56,534 nucleotides of DNA from Candidatus Timburyella stercoris (GTDB lineage: Bacteria; Bacillota; Clostridia; Oscillospirales; Acutalibacteraceae): positions 1-56,534 of the forward strand of contig CAJFJP010000002.1 of the NCBI GenBank assembly GCA_904384255.1, written 5' to 3'. A program made the translations under genes and the position numbers. Of this stretch, positions 34,389-44,127 are shown in pieces. The notes under the pieces are model-generated. The model did not search any database. It was not told the DNA's origin and saw only the letters and a program-made list of their open reading frames with translations. Numbering within the stretch: the stretch's first letter is position 1; the number at the start of each line of letters is the position of its first letter.

Positions 34389-36464
34389 CTATTTTCCGAA
34401 GCGCAGTATTCTGGTAGCATTTAGGACAGAAAGTATGGATACACCCACATCAGCGACAACAGCCATCCACATGTTGGCAAGCCCAAACGGCACAAGGATA
34501 AAAACTAATGCTTTTACCGCAAGTGCAAAGACAATGTTGAATTTAATAACACCCATAGCTCTTTTGCATATTTTAAGCGCCTTGGGCAGCTGAGCCGGGC
34601 TGTCGGAAACGAGCACAATATCGGCAGACTCAATAGCCGCGTCGCTGCCAAGTCCCATAGCTGCACCGGCATCCGCTGCGGCCAAAACAGGAGCATCGTT
34701 TATCCCATCTCCGACAAATATAGTAGTGCCGTAATCCGCTTTAATTTTGGTGAGCTTTTCAACTTTCTGCTCTGGCATCAGCGATGCGCTATATTCATCA
34801 AGAGCGCACTCCTTAGCAACGGACGCACATGCCTTATCGCTGTCGCCGCTCAGCATTGCTGTATGCCTAATGCCAAAATCTTTAAGCTCTTTTATAGTCT
34901 GTGCGCTTTCTTCCCGAACGGTGTCGGATATCTCAATGGAGCCTATAACTCTGCCGTCAGCCGATACATATACAGATGCCGGCGGTAAATCCGATATATC
35001 ACAGCCGTTTTTCAGCATCCATTTGGCCGAGCCGCAGAGAACCTTTTTGCCATCTATAACAGCAGCGGCACCGTGACCCGGCGTTTCCATATATTCATGG
35101 CCCTCCGGAACATCTCCATAGTCATGAGTATATTTGTTTATAATGGCCTTGGCTGCCGGATGGGAAGAATATTTATCTGTGACAGCGGCATATCTGAGAA
35201 TGTCCCTTTCTAGAAATCCGTCGGCCGTATTGACTTTCCCAACGGACAACTTGCCGGTTGTAAGTGTTCCGGTTTTGTCAAAGACTACAGCTCTCGCCTT
35301 AGCCAATTTTTCAACAAACTTTCCGCCCTTAATCAATATTCCGCTTTTGGATGCGGCGCCAGACGCTGCAAAAAATCCAAGCGGTATTGATATAACGAGC
35401 GCACATGGGCAGGAGGCAACGAGCAGTACAAGCGCCTTTTGCAGCCAGCTTACAAAATTGCCGAAGATAAGCGACGGCACAACACAAAGCAGCGCAGCGG
35501 CAATAACTACTATCGGTGTATATACCTTGGCAAACCTTGTTATAAATTTATCCGTTCTGCCCTTGTTTGCGGCAGATTCTTTAACCATCTCTATAATTCG
35601 TGATGCAGCCGACTGGCCGTAAGATTTTGTGACTTTTACTTTAATAAATCCGCCGCAGTTGAGCATTCCGCTCATTACTTCGGTATTTTCCGACGCTTCA
35701 ATGGGCAGACTCTCGCCGGTAAGTGCTGAAGAGTCCAGCGTGGTAGTGCCTTCAATTATATAACCGTCGAGTGGAATGCGCTCATAAGGCTTAACGGCAA
35801 TAATATCGCCAATGCCGACATTTTCGGCATTATGTGTTTGAACAGAGCCGTCAGGCATTATAACATCCGCCTTATCAGGGCGAATGTCAGCCAGAGCCTC
35901 AATTTCTCTGCGTGAGCGGTTAGTAGATATATCTTCAAACATTTCGCCGAGCTTAAAAAGTATCATAACTATTACAGCTTCATAATATTCGCCTATAATA
36001 AAAGCGGCCGTGACGGCGATAACAAGCAAAACCTTTTCCTCTATATTAAACTTAACAATGTTTTTGAGCGCCGCCCAAATAATATCATAACCGGATATAA
36101 TAAGCGCAGCTGCAATTATAACGGCTTTAGCTATGGCGTTAATTCCCGGAATCAAGGTAAGTGCGCACATAACGGCCGCTGCTGAAATGGTGATTCCATC
36201 AATTAAAAACTTCCTTTTGTCATTGCCCGAAGATGTTTCATTTTCTGACTCTTTTTTAACAGTAACTCCGTCCTCAATAGAATTAACAGTCTTAACAACT
36301 TTGTCGAAAACAACATTTTCGCTAAGCTCAGATTTAACAGTAAGGGTTTTAGTAGCAAAATTAAGATTTACTTCATTAAACCCATCAAGCTTTGCAATTT
36401 TGTCGGAAATTTTAGCTGCGCAGTTAGCGCAGTCAAGCCCCTCTAAAATATATTCTGTTTTCAT
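34389..36464 (-). CDS. Heavy-metal-translocating P1B-type ATPase (Cd/Zn/Pb type)
   Basis: 691 aa metal-efflux pump of the inner membrane. One N-terminal HMA domain has the GLDCANCAAKI metal site (Cys12, Cys15). The membrane metal site is CPC at 352-354 in SCPCALVIS, the phosphorylated Asp396 lies in DKTGTLT, and GDGINDAP and the TGES loop are present. Eight membrane helices are expected. A CPC motif together with an ArsR/CadC-type regulator upstream points to Cd/Zn/Pb rather than copper. ATG 36464 (after AAGGTG) is preferred over GTG 36473. It forms an operon with the ArsR gene (109-base gap). Confidence 0.92.
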   Translation of the reverse strand: MKTEYILEGLDCANCAAKISDKIAKLDGFNEVNLNFATKTLTVKSELSENVVFDKVVKTVNSIEDGVTVKKESENETSSGNDKRKFLIDGITISAAAVMCALTLIPGINAIAKAVIIAAALIISGYDIIWAALKNIVKFNIEEKVLLVIAVTAAFIIGEYYEAVIVMILFKLGEMFEDISTNRSRREIEALADIRPDKADVIMPDGSVQTHNAENVGIGDIIAVKPYERIPLDGYIIEGTTTLDSSALTGESLPIEASENTEVMSGMLNCGGFIKVKVTKSYGQSAASRIIEMVKESAANKGRTDKFITRFAKVYTPIVVIAAALLCVVPSLIFGNFVSWLQKALVLLVASCPCALVISIPLGFFAASGAASKSGILIKGGKFVEKLAKARAVVFDKTGTLTTGKLSVGKVNTADGFLERDILRYAAVTDKYSSHPAAKAIINKYTHDYGDVPEGHEYMETPGHGAAAVIDGKKVLCGSAKWMLKNGCDISDLPPASVYVSADGRVIGSIEISDTVREESAQTIKELKDFGIRHTAMLSGDSDKACASVAKECALDEYSASLMPEQKVEKLTKIKADYGTTIFVGDGINDAPVLAAADAGAAMGLGSDAAIESADIVLVSDSPAQLPKALKICKRAMGVIKFNIVFALAVKALVFILVPFGLANMWMAVVADVGVSILSVLNATRILRFGK

Positions 36465-36573
36465 ATAAAACACACCTTAAAAAATAGATTAGCGGTATTT
36501 CAAGGAAACACTGCCGTACCCTTATAATAGCAAATTAAATTGCTAATGATAAAAGAGAAAGTTATAGCAAAAT

Positions 36574-36924
36574 TTAAATCATATCTCCGTGTTTTCCCTC
36601 CATAACGTGTTCCATGCCCTGACTGAAAATAGAACTTACATGGTCGTCGTCCAGCGCGTAATATACATTTTTGCCGTCCTTGCGCGCGCGAACCAGACCG
36701 CTTGCTCTAAGCAGTCTAAGCTGATGTGATACTGCTGATTGCCCCATACCCAATAACTCAGCTAAGTCATAAACACACATCTCGCCCTTAAGCAGCGCAC
36801 AAAGTATACCAATACGCGTAGAATCACCGAACATCTTAAAAAGCTCGGCCAAATCGTAAAGCACTTCCATAGGCGGGAAACCATCTTTTTTAATTTGAGC
36901 TTCATTATAAATATTATTACTCAT
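36574..36924 (-). CDS. ArsR/SmtB-family metal-sensing repressor
   Basis: 116 aa winged-helix repressor that leaves DNA on binding metal. The recognition region is GQSAVSHQLRLLRASGLV. The alpha-3 metal site contains only one Cys (EMCVYDLAEL; CadC has CVC), and no N-terminal Cys is present. The C-terminal helix has Asp/His/His/Glu/His (DDDHVSSIF...MEHVMEGKH), which suits the alpha-5 zinc site of SmtB/CzrA. Zinc sensing is therefore the better guess. ATG 36924 follows AGAGGTGA. It is autoregulated through the palindrome 21 bases upstream. Confidence 0.9.
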   Translation of the reverse strand: MSNNIYNEAQIKKDGFPPMEVLYDLAELFKMFGDSTRIGILCALLKGEMCVYDLAELLGMGQSAVSHQLRLLRASGLVRARKDGKNVYYALDDDHVSSIFSQGMEHVMEGKHGDMI

Positions 36925-36944
36925 TTCATCACCTCTACTTATGA

Positions 36945-36970
36945 AACATATGAACAACTATTCATATGTT
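36945..36970. promoter_or_regulatory. ArsR/SmtB-type operator
   Basis: Perfect 10-bp inverted repeat AACATATGAA (36945-36954), 6-base centre, TTCATATGTT (36961-36970), matching the ATATGAxxxxxxTTCATAT class. It lies at and just after the predicted transcription start, where a repressor would block initiation. Confidence 0.88.
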
Positions 36971-36976
36971 AATTAT

Positions 36977-37004
36977 ATTATAACTCATAAAATTGATATG
37001 TCAA
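36977..37004 (-). promoter_or_regulatory. Promoter of the metal-efflux operon
   Basis: Minus strand TTGACA (37004-36999), 16-base spacer and TATAAT (36982-36977), both consensus. Confidence 0.75.
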
Positions 37005-37257
37005 TAGCCTAGAAAAAATTTTCAGAAATTTTAACAATGCCGGTAATGAAAGAGGATACGCAGCGGATGTGCGGATCGTATTACAGATAATTAAGCTGTC
37101 ATTAAAACGCAGACATATAAGTCTTATTATTACTATATTGAATAATTAACAGCTAAATACAATTAACATTAAACAAAACGGCATTTTAGCATATAAATAT
37201 AATATAAGGCGTCAGTGAAAAAGTATACATAAAAGAAAGCCTGCAGCAACTCCAGAG

Positions 37258-38136
37258 TTAAAGCTTAGACAAAGAAACCATATAATCGGTTGGAGACAGG
37301 CCGGTGATAATTTTAAAATATCGTGAAAAATAATGCAGCGATGAAAAACCTAAAGCTTCTGATATTTCAGTAAAATTCATATTTCCGTGGGCAATATACT
37401 CCTTAGCCTTTTCGATTTTAAGTCTATGGAAAAACTTAATAACGCCACCTCCGCTGTGCGAACTGAACAGCTTTTTTATGCTGGAAGAGCTTATATAAAA
37501 CTTTCTGCATATATCGTTGACTGAAAGATTGCTGTCGATGTTTTCCATTAAATAATCGCATATATTTTTATATAATTTCTCTTCAGACGGCAAAGCATGA
37601 GTATGGTTCGTCCTACTTTTTGGAGTAGTCTGACATGGATGATTTATAATGTCAATTAAAAGCAGTTCAAGACATTCTTTAATAATTTGTTCTGTACCAA
37701 AAGCGGCATCAAAGCTGGAATATTCGTCAGTGCCTCCACTGGTGGTGCTGGAAAGGCTGCCTCCCAAAACAGTATCCGCATTATTCAATATATAAGAAAT
37801 AGCAGATTTTTGTTCATCGCTGCAATAATGCCGACCGACTACATCGTTCAGCCTTTTGCATCCGCAGGAAAAGGCAATACAAAAGATGTCTGCACGCCGC
37901 CAGTCAAAACGTATCTTGTATAATTTTCCAGGAGGCACAATAATAAGCTGATCTTTGCTGGCATTTATAAGATTGTCGTTAAATTTTGCTTTCGCTTCTC
38001 CATCCTTTACATATACTAAAATCCAAAAACGGCTCAGTTCCTGCAAGGCGGTGGAGTTTTTACCAAAATCATAAATTTCTGCAAAGACTATTTCTGTAAT
38101 GCTCAGTGCCTTTTTAGGCTTTAAATTAATGTACAC
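37258..38136 (-). CDS. AraC-family transcriptional regulator
   Basis: 292 aa. An N-terminal cupin-like sensing domain (WILVYVKDGEAKAKFND, LIIVPPGKLYKI) is followed by two C-terminal helix-turn-helix units, the first around LSVNDICRKFYISSSSIKKLF and the second near MNFTEISEALGFSSLHYFSRYFK, ending in the standard TGLSPTDY. A Ser/Thr/Gly-rich linker (about residues 125-140) joins them. It is divergent from, and 158 bases from, the sugar-nucleotide operon, so it probably controls it in response to a sugar. Confidence 0.88.
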   Translation of the reverse strand: MYINLKPKKALSITEIVFAEIYDFGKNSTALQELSRFWILVYVKDGEAKAKFNDNLINASKDQLIIVPPGKLYKIRFDWRRADIFCIAFSCGCKRLNDVVGRHYCSDEQKSAISYILNNADTVLGGSLSSTTSGGTDEYSSFDAAFGTEQIIKECLELLLIDIINHPCQTTPKSRTNHTHALPSEEKLYKNICDYLMENIDSNLSVNDICRKFYISSSSIKKLFSSHSGGGVIKFFHRLKIEKAKEYIAHGNMNFTEISEALGFSSLHYFSRYFKIITGLSPTDYMVSLSKL

Positions 38137-38294
38137 TATAATAAATCTCCATATTATATAATTTTAAATAAATAATAACATAGCGCAATGTATAAATCCA
38201 GACTAAACATGCAAATAAAATAACTTTTTGTGCAAATAACTTTAAATATAAATATGCTAAAACATAATCTGATTTACAACAGGAGGCATTGGCA

Positions 38295-39212
38295 ATGGAA
38301 AATTTGACACTTGTAATAATGGCGGCAGGCTTAGGTAGCCGGTACGGCGGCCTTAAGCAGATAGATGCAGTGGGAGAAAACGGCGAAATAATAATAGATT
38401 ATTCTATATTTGATGCAATAAAGGCCGGGTTTAATAAGCTGGTATTTATAATAACTAAGGATTTAGACAAAGCCTTTCGCGAGGTAATAGGCGACAGGAT
38501 TGCAAAATACGTAGACGTTGAATATGCATATCAGGAGCTCAACGGGCTTCCATCTGGCTATAGTGTGCCGGATGGACGGACTAAGCCATGGGGCACAGGA
38601 CATGCAATAATAAGTGCGGCAGATAAAATAGACGGTCCTTTTGCCGTTATAAATGCTGATGACTTTTACGGCAGAGAGACATTTACTACTTTGGCTAATT
38701 ATCTCAGCCAAACCGACAACAGCAAGAAGGAAATATGGGACTTCTGCATGGCTGGCTTTATACTTAAAAATACGGTAACAGAAAATGGACACGTTGCGCG
38801 CGGCATATGTACAGTTGATGAAAATGGGTATTTAAAGGATATTGTAGAGCGCACGAAGATAATGTACAGGAATGATAAAATCTGTTATACCGAAGATGAA
38901 GAGACATGGCATGAGCTGGACAGCGACAGCATAGTATCAATGAACTGCTGGGGCTTTACGAAAGAATTTTTACCGGAAATAAAGGAAATGTTCCCTAAAT
39001 TTTTAGATGAGAATATGGGCAACCTTAAGGCGGAATTTTATCTTCCGACAGCAGTTGATACATTGCTCAAAGCGGGCAAATGCAGTGTAAAGGTATTAAA
39101 GACCCATGACAAATGGTTCGGCGTTACATATCGTCAGGATAAACCGGTAGTTGAGGCAGCCATACGCGAGATGACGGCGGCCGGCAAATATCCAAAAAAG
39201 CTTTGGAATTAA
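38295..39212 (+). CDS. Sugar-1-phosphate nucleotidyltransferase-like protein
   Basis: 305 aa NTP_transferase-fold protein. The nucleotide-binding start MAAGLGSRYGGLKQID matches the GxGxRxxxxxK signature, and the central INADDFYG supplies the Asp for the catalytic metal. The C-terminus lacks a left-handed beta-helix, so it is not GlmU-like. Being next to a hexosamine kinase and GalE, it likely activates a (N-acetyl)hexose-1-phosphate to a UDP sugar, in place of the GalT-type enzyme of the bifidobacterial lnp operon. ATG 38295 lies eight bases after AGGAGG; the TTG at 38289 is too close. Confidence 0.82.
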   Translation: MENLTLVIMAAGLGSRYGGLKQIDAVGENGEIIIDYSIFDAIKAGFNKLVFIITKDLDKAFREVIGDRIAKYVDVEYAYQELNGLPSGYSVPDGRTKPWGTGHAIISAADKIDGPFAVINADDFYGRETFTTLANYLSQTDNSKKEIWDFCMAGFILKNTVTENGHVARGICTVDENGYLKDIVERTKIMYRNDKICYTEDEETWHELDSDSIVSMNCWGFTKEFLPEIKEMFPKFLDENMGNLKAEFYLPTAVDTLLKAGKCSVKVLKTHDKWFGVTYRQDKPVVEAAIREMTAAGKYPKKLWN

Positions 39213-39403
39213 ATTATAATGGCAGTATAGATTTTAAGCACAGACAAGATAAATTTTAAATGCGGCGATGGGAAACAAAGAATGGTAAATCCTAAGGCAT
39301 TTTGATAGTAAATCAGTCTATACTGGACTTAATAAGCGGAAGAATAAAGCAAGGTTTGGAAAAATTATATAAAGAATTTTATAACAAAGCGGGAGAATAA
39401 AAA

Positions 39404-40522
39404 ATGAACTGTGATTTCAAATCAATAATATCACAATTTCAAATTGACGGTAATTTTATAAAGGCGGAGGCGTACGGCTGCGGCCATATAAACGACACAT
39501 ATGCGGTATATTTAGACAAGGCGGGAGCTGTGTATAGGGTGCTTTTACAGCGCATAAACAGTAATATTTTCAGCGATGTAGACGGCCTTATGAATAATAT
39601 TTTGGGTGTAACGTCATATCTTAGGGAGAAAATAGCGGCTCGCGGCGGCGATCCTGACCGCGAAACGCTGACGGTAATAAAAACGAAAGACGGCGCTCCA
39701 TATTACAAAGACGCAGAGGGTGGCTGCTGGCGTGTATATGTGTTCATAGAGGATACAATAACACTGCAGAGCGCCAGAACCAATGATGATCTTATAAGCT
39801 GCGGCAGCGCTTTTGGAGGATTTTTGAGGGATTTGGCAGACTATAAGGCAGAAACGCTGGCAGAAGTCATACCGGATTTTCATAATACGCCAAAGCGCAT
39901 GGAAGCGCTTAAAAAGGCAATAGCAGAGGATAAGATGGGGCGCGCCGCATCCGTTAAGGATGAAATTGACTTTGCGCTGGCGAGGAATGAGCTGGCATCT
40001 AAGATAACGGATGCTCTATCAGCCGGCACAATTCCGCTCAGAGTTACGCATAACGATACAAAGCTCAACAACACACTTGTAGATGCGGAGACGCAGGAAT
40101 GCATATGTGTAATAGATTTAGACACAGTAATGCCAGGCTCGGCTCTTTATGACTATGGCGATGCCATACGCTTCAGCGCATCTACTGGGGCGGAAGACGA
40201 AACCGACTTGACAAAGGTAAACTTTGATTTAGGCTTGTTTGAGGCGTTTACCAAAGGATATATAGAGGCATCAGGCGGCAGCCTTACAAACGGGGAAATG
40301 TCACTTATGCCGACGGCAGCCATGATAATGACGTTTGAATGCGGCATTCGTTTTCTCACTGATTATTTAGAGGGAGATACATATTTTAAAATACACCGGC
40401 CGAACCACAATTTAGATAGATGCAGGACGCAATTTAAGCTTGTGGCTGACATGGAAATGAAGTATAATGATATGGAAAGTGTAGTAGAAAAGATAAAAAA
40501 GAATAGCGGTAATGAAAGGTGA
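39404..40522 (+). CDS. N-acetylhexosamine 1-kinase-like phosphotransferase
   Basis: 372 aa, APH/choline-kinase fold. The catalytic loop is THNDTKLNN and the metal-binding motif VIDLDTVMPG. The N-terminal GCGHINDTYAV and VLLQRINSNIF are typical of NahK/LnpB kinases, which phosphorylate GlcNAc or GalNAc at C1. ATG 39404 follows GGGAG. It is placed after a nucleotidyltransferase and four bases before galE, giving the sequence kinase, activation, epimerisation. No lacto-N-biose phosphorylase (GH112) lies in the window, so the source of hexosamine is open. Confidence 0.85.
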   Translation: MNCDFKSIISQFQIDGNFIKAEAYGCGHINDTYAVYLDKAGAVYRVLLQRINSNIFSDVDGLMNNILGVTSYLREKIAARGGDPDRETLTVIKTKDGAPYYKDAEGGCWRVYVFIEDTITLQSARTNDDLISCGSAFGGFLRDLADYKAETLAEVIPDFHNTPKRMEALKKAIAEDKMGRAASVKDEIDFALARNELASKITDALSAGTIPLRVTHNDTKLNNTLVDAETQECICVIDLDTVMPGSALYDYGDAIRFSASTGAEDETDLTKVNFDLGLFEAFTKGYIEASGGSLTNGEMSLMPTAAMIMTFECGIRFLTDYLEGDTYFKIHRPNHNLDRCRTQFKLVADMEMKYNDMESVVEKIKKNSGNER

Positions 40523-40526
40523 TTGT

Positions 40527-41552
40527 ATGTCAATACTGATAACAGGTGCAGCGGGGTATATTGGCAGCCATACATGTGTTGAGCTGCTTAACAGGGGTGA
40601 GGATATAATTGCTCTGGACAATTATGTTAATTCCTGCAGTGAATCTCTAAAAAGGGTGAAAGAGATAACCGGCCGCAGCTTTAAGGAAGAAGAGTGTGAT
40701 ATCCGCGACATGGCAAAGCTTGAACGTATATTTACCGAAAACGACATAGATACAGTGATACATTTTGCCGGTCTTAAGGCGGTAGGTGAAAGTTGTGTTA
40801 TTCCGCTGGAATATTACGACAACAATATAAGCGGCACAGTTACTATGCTGGAGATAATGAAAAAATATAATGTAAAGCGTTTGATATTTTCTTCTTCGGC
40901 TACGGTTTATGGTGACAACAAATCACCGATGACGGAAGATATGCCAACAGGTAATGTGACTAATCCCTATGGCCGCACGAAATTTTTTATAGAAGAGATG
41001 CTGAAGGACTTATATGTTTCCGACAATGATTGGAGCATAGCGATGCTGAGATATTTTAATCCTATAGGCGCACATGAGTCAGGCCGCATAGGCGAGGATC
41101 CGAACGGCATACCGAACAATCTTATGCCGCGCATAACGAGAATAGCGAGCGGCAAGCCGCTGGACGGCGGACAGACAGAGCTTACAGTATATGGCGACGA
41201 TTACGACACTCCGGACGGCACATGCATACGAGACTATATACACGTAGTAGACTTGGCGATAGGACATGTAAAAGCGATAGATTATGTAAGGAATCACAGA
41301 GGTGTAAACGCGATAAATTTGGGTACCGGTAAGGGCTACAGCGTGTTTGAGCTTATAAATACCTTTGAAGAAGCTACAGGAGTAAAGGTTCCTTATAAAA
41401 TACTTCCGCGGCGCATGGGTGATTTGGCGGATGTATATTCATCGCCGGAAAAGGCTAAAAAGGTGCTGGGCTTTGAAACTGAGCGAGACCTCAAAAAAAT
41501 GTGTGAGGATGTATGGCGCTGGGTGAAGAACAATCCAAACGGCTATAAATAG
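40527..41552 (+). CDS. galE: UDP-glucose/UDP-GlcNAc 4-epimerase
   Basis: 341 aa extended SDR. The NAD-binding motif GAAGYIG (residues 7-13) and catalytic Ser/Tyr148/Lys152 (SSSATVYG and YGRTK) are intact. The tail motif YSSPEKAKKVLGFE is standard for GalE. It interconverts UDP-glucose and UDP-galactose, and many bacterial forms also accept the N-acetyl forms. The start is ATG 40527 after AAAGGTGA; the longer open frame begins inside the kinase gene. Last gene of the three-gene operon, ending in a terminator at 41566. Confidence 0.95.
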   Translation: MSILITGAAGYIGSHTCVELLNRGEDIIALDNYVNSCSESLKRVKEITGRSFKEEECDIRDMAKLERIFTENDIDTVIHFAGLKAVGESCVIPLEYYDNNISGTVTMLEIMKKYNVKRLIFSSSATVYGDNKSPMTEDMPTGNVTNPYGRTKFFIEEMLKDLYVSDNDWSIAMLRYFNPIGAHESGRIGEDPNGIPNNLMPRITRIASGKPLDGGQTELTVYGDDYDTPDGTCIRDYIHVVDLAIGHVKAIDYVRNHRGVNAINLGTGKGYSVFELINTFEEATGVKVPYKILPRRMGDLADVYSSPEKAKKVLGFETERDLKKMCEDVWRWVKNNPNGYK

Positions 41553-41565
41553 AAATGTTTTATAT

Positions 41566-41602
41566 AAGCAGGCTGCTTTTTCATAGAGCAGCTTGCTTTT
41601 TT
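41566..41602 (+). terminator. Intrinsic terminator after galE
   Basis: Stem AAGCAGGCTGCT (41566-41577) with AGCAGCTTGCTT (41587-41598), one G-U pair, followed by a T run. Confidence 0.85.
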
Positions 41603-41650
41603 ATTCAGCTTAAATGGGTAGTGGGAAACGACGTTTAGAGCCGTTCCATA

Positions 41651-41678
41651 CAAAAAACCGCCCGATGCGCGGGCGGGA
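41651..41678 (-). terminator. Intrinsic terminator after rqcH
   Basis: Perfect GC stem CCGCCCG (41658-41664) / CGGGCGG (41670-41676), with A6 at 41652-41657 that reads as T6 on the minus strand. Confidence 0.82.
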
Positions 41679-41813
41679 TAAAAACCGAGTCAATTTATTA
41701 TTGCTTAAGCGAGTAAATGAACATCTGTCACGTTATCAGAGATGTAAAGCCACGCAAATTACCGAATTAACAGTGTTAAAGATGGTGTAACGGTTCAATT
41801 TTATAAAATCAGC

Positions 41814-43535
41814 TCATTTCACCAGCAGCCGATTGCATAAATCCTTAGAAGGCGTAGCATATACTGTGCGGTTGGTTTTATAAATCACCATCCCCGGCTT
41901 AGCGCCTGCCGGCTTTTTTACGTTTTTCACCTGAGTATAATCGACAGGAACATTGGCGGACATAGCAGCAGATGAATAAGTGCAGGCAATTACAGCCGCC
42001 TCTATTATAGTCCTGTCAGGCACATCAGCGCCTCCCGTCTCAATAATTACATGAGAACCCGGTGCATCTTTAACGTGAAGCCATGTATCATTTTTGTCAG
42101 CGGTTTTGAGAGTCAAGGCATCGTTTTGACGGTTGTTCCTGCCAACCATAATTTTAAATCCGTCAGAAGATATAAATGAGAGAGGCTTTAGCGCCTGCGG
42201 CTTGGACTTTGAATTGGATTTGCGCTTTATATAACCCTCTTCAACAAGCTCAGAATATATACTGTCAATCTCGTTAGAGCTTTCTGAGCGTGAAAGGGAA
42301 TAAAGCACAGAATTGAGATATCTGCATTCATCTTTACTTTGCTCAATAAGGGTAGAGAGCATTTTTTCGGCCGAAGCCGCTTTTTTATATTCCTTAAAAT
42401 ATTTCTGCGCATTACTAGCTGCTGACAGCGCCGGGTCAAGCGGAATTCGTATAGGCCTCATATTGTTGTAATAGTCCTCTGTATCAAAAAAAGTAGCGCC
42501 GGGATGTATATTGTGCATACCTGCACATATAAGCTCGCCGTAAATTCTGAGATGTTCGCGCTCCTTGCTCTTTATAAGATCAGCTTCTCTTGCACGAAGC
42601 TTCCTTTCAGCCCTTTGCACAAGATTTGTCACATGCTTTATAAGCTTAGAGGAAAGCTCCCTTTGCTTTTGCTTTACATCGCGTTCGGTAAAATATTCAT
42701 CAAGCAGACTGTTATAGCTGTCAAAAGTTTTATATTTAACGCCGTCTCCATATTGCTTGGGAATAAAAAAAGTAAAATCGAAAGGAATACCGTTTTCATC
42801 ATATAGCATGACCGGCTTCCCGCCCGACTCAATACAGTACTTAAGCCGTTCAATCGCTGCTTTTACAGAGGAAAAGTTTGTAATACTATCTTCGCACCTA
42901 AAGGCGAATTCCCTGGCGACAATAGGAGAAAATCCATCGGCGACGTCGCGCAGTGCGCTTTCGGCCGGCCGGGCAGATGAAACAATTTTTTCCGCCGTCT
43001 CTTCGGCAGAAAGCTGTAAAATATTTATTCTGCCGCTGCTTTCAGGCGGATCATAAAAGACGCCGGGCAGCAATACTCTTTTTGATGCAGCGTCCGTTCT
43101 GCGCAGACAGTCGAGTATTTTAAGCTTATCATCCTCCGCTCTGCACAGCAGTATATTAGACTGCCTGCCGAGCATTTCAAAAACAACAATAATGTCGGCA
43201 TGGTCGCCCATTTCAGTTACTGAATCAAATTTTAAAAATATCACCCTGTCCATGCCAAGCTGATAAATATCAGTAAGCATAGCGCCAGAAAGGTGCTTTC
43301 TCAGCAGCATACAGAACATAGGCGGCGAAGCCGGATTTTCCACACTGCTATTTGTAATATGTATCCGCTGCAGCCCGGCTGATGCAGATATAATCAGCCT
43401 GCCTGAAGCATCCTTTGACTTAAGCGATATTATAACGGTATCTTTCATCGGCTGATAAATTTTCTGCACTCTTGCACCAATATACGCCCTGAGCGATTGT
43501 GCTACAAGGTGCAGTATTGTGCCGTCAAATGCCAT
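41814..43535 (-). CDS. rqcH: Ribosome quality-control protein RqcH (NFACT family)
   Basis: 573 aa. RqcH binds stalled 50S subunits and adds C-terminal alanine tails to nascent chains. The family start MAFDG fixes ATG 43535 (M4 of the longest frame). The NFACT-N domain carries the functional Asp96-Arg97 pair equivalent to Bacillus D97/R98. A helix-hairpin-helix and coiled-coil region rich in Lys/Arg/Glu (about 270-430) follows, then the NFACT-R domain TWLHVKDAPGSHVII and its VPVDYTQVKNVKKPAGAKPG signature. Older databases call this fibronectin-binding protein FbpA. Single gene with its own terminator. Confidence 0.95.
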   Translation of the reverse strand: MAFDGTILHLVAQSLRAYIGARVQKIYQPMKDTVIISLKSKDASGRLIISASAGLQRIHITNSSVENPASPPMFCMLLRKHLSGAMLTDIYQLGMDRVIFLKFDSVTEMGDHADIIVVFEMLGRQSNILLCRAEDDKLKILDCLRRTDAASKRVLLPGVFYDPPESSGRINILQLSAEETAEKIVSSARPAESALRDVADGFSPIVAREFAFRCEDSITNFSSVKAAIERLKYCIESGGKPVMLYDENGIPFDFTFFIPKQYGDGVKYKTFDSYNSLLDEYFTERDVKQKQRELSSKLIKHVTNLVQRAERKLRAREADLIKSKEREHLRIYGELICAGMHNIHPGATFFDTEDYYNNMRPIRIPLDPALSAASNAQKYFKEYKKAASAEKMLSTLIEQSKDECRYLNSVLYSLSRSESSNEIDSIYSELVEEGYIKRKSNSKSKPQALKPLSFISSDGFKIMVGRNNRQNDALTLKTADKNDTWLHVKDAPGSHVIIETGGADVPDRTIIEAAVIACTYSSAAMSANVPVDYTQVKNVKKPAGAKPGMVIYKTNRTVYATPSKDLCNRLLVK

Positions 43536-44127
43536 TTTAAGCATATCCTTTCATAAATAGTAAAGTTAAATTTAAATATTTTTGCCACTATCTCTATTCT
43601 ACATCAGCGGCAGGATTATATAACATACAGCCTGTGAAACAAGCAATACTGTAATGTAAATGTGAATGTAAACGTGTAAACGGCAAATTTAACCGTTCCT
43701 TTTATGAGTGTTAAGATGCAGAGAAAAAGACTTTGCCGCTCAATATCCATTAATTTGTACTGCGTGATAAATGTTTTTGGGCTTGTAGGATAAAAAGGCA
43801 AAGAATATTTTTGCAGTAATGCACCGGTCAGATGCATACTCCCGCATGCCTTCAACTAAGTTTGTAAACTCATAAAGATAAATTTTCAATTTCATTTGGC
43901 TGCGCAAGCGTCTCATCTGCCGTTGTATGTTTTGCGAGCATAAGCTTTGCCGTGCTGTCAGCGGCAGAAATATATCTGTCGCTTTCACAGCGCCCATGCT
44001 ATAATTAAATTTTGAGATATAAATACAGCAAATAGTGCGGATATACTTTTTGTGTGCACTGACTCATATTTAAGCGTATTATGCGATAAAATCTGCAAAA
44101 AAGCAGAATTAGACTGGATATGTAAAC
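43536..44127. other. Gene-free interval, possible gene debris
   Basis: No full gene. On the minus strand around 43885-43998 a 42-codon stretch without a start codon reads like real protein (Ala, Thr, Glu-rich, e.g. ISAADSTAKLMLAKH), bounded by stops, and may be debris of an unidentified gene. Other short frames here look random. Confidence 0.35.

Noticed and set aside
43660-43680. GTAAAT/GTGAATGTAAAC short repeats as a possible CRISPR or operator
   Set aside because: Only a few irregular units with no spacers; simple-sequence drift.
43740-43997. 85-codon minus-strand frame in the gap after the Nif3-like gene
   Set aside because: No ribosome site and random-like composition. A different frame in the same place looks more protein-like but has no start, so neither is called as a gene.
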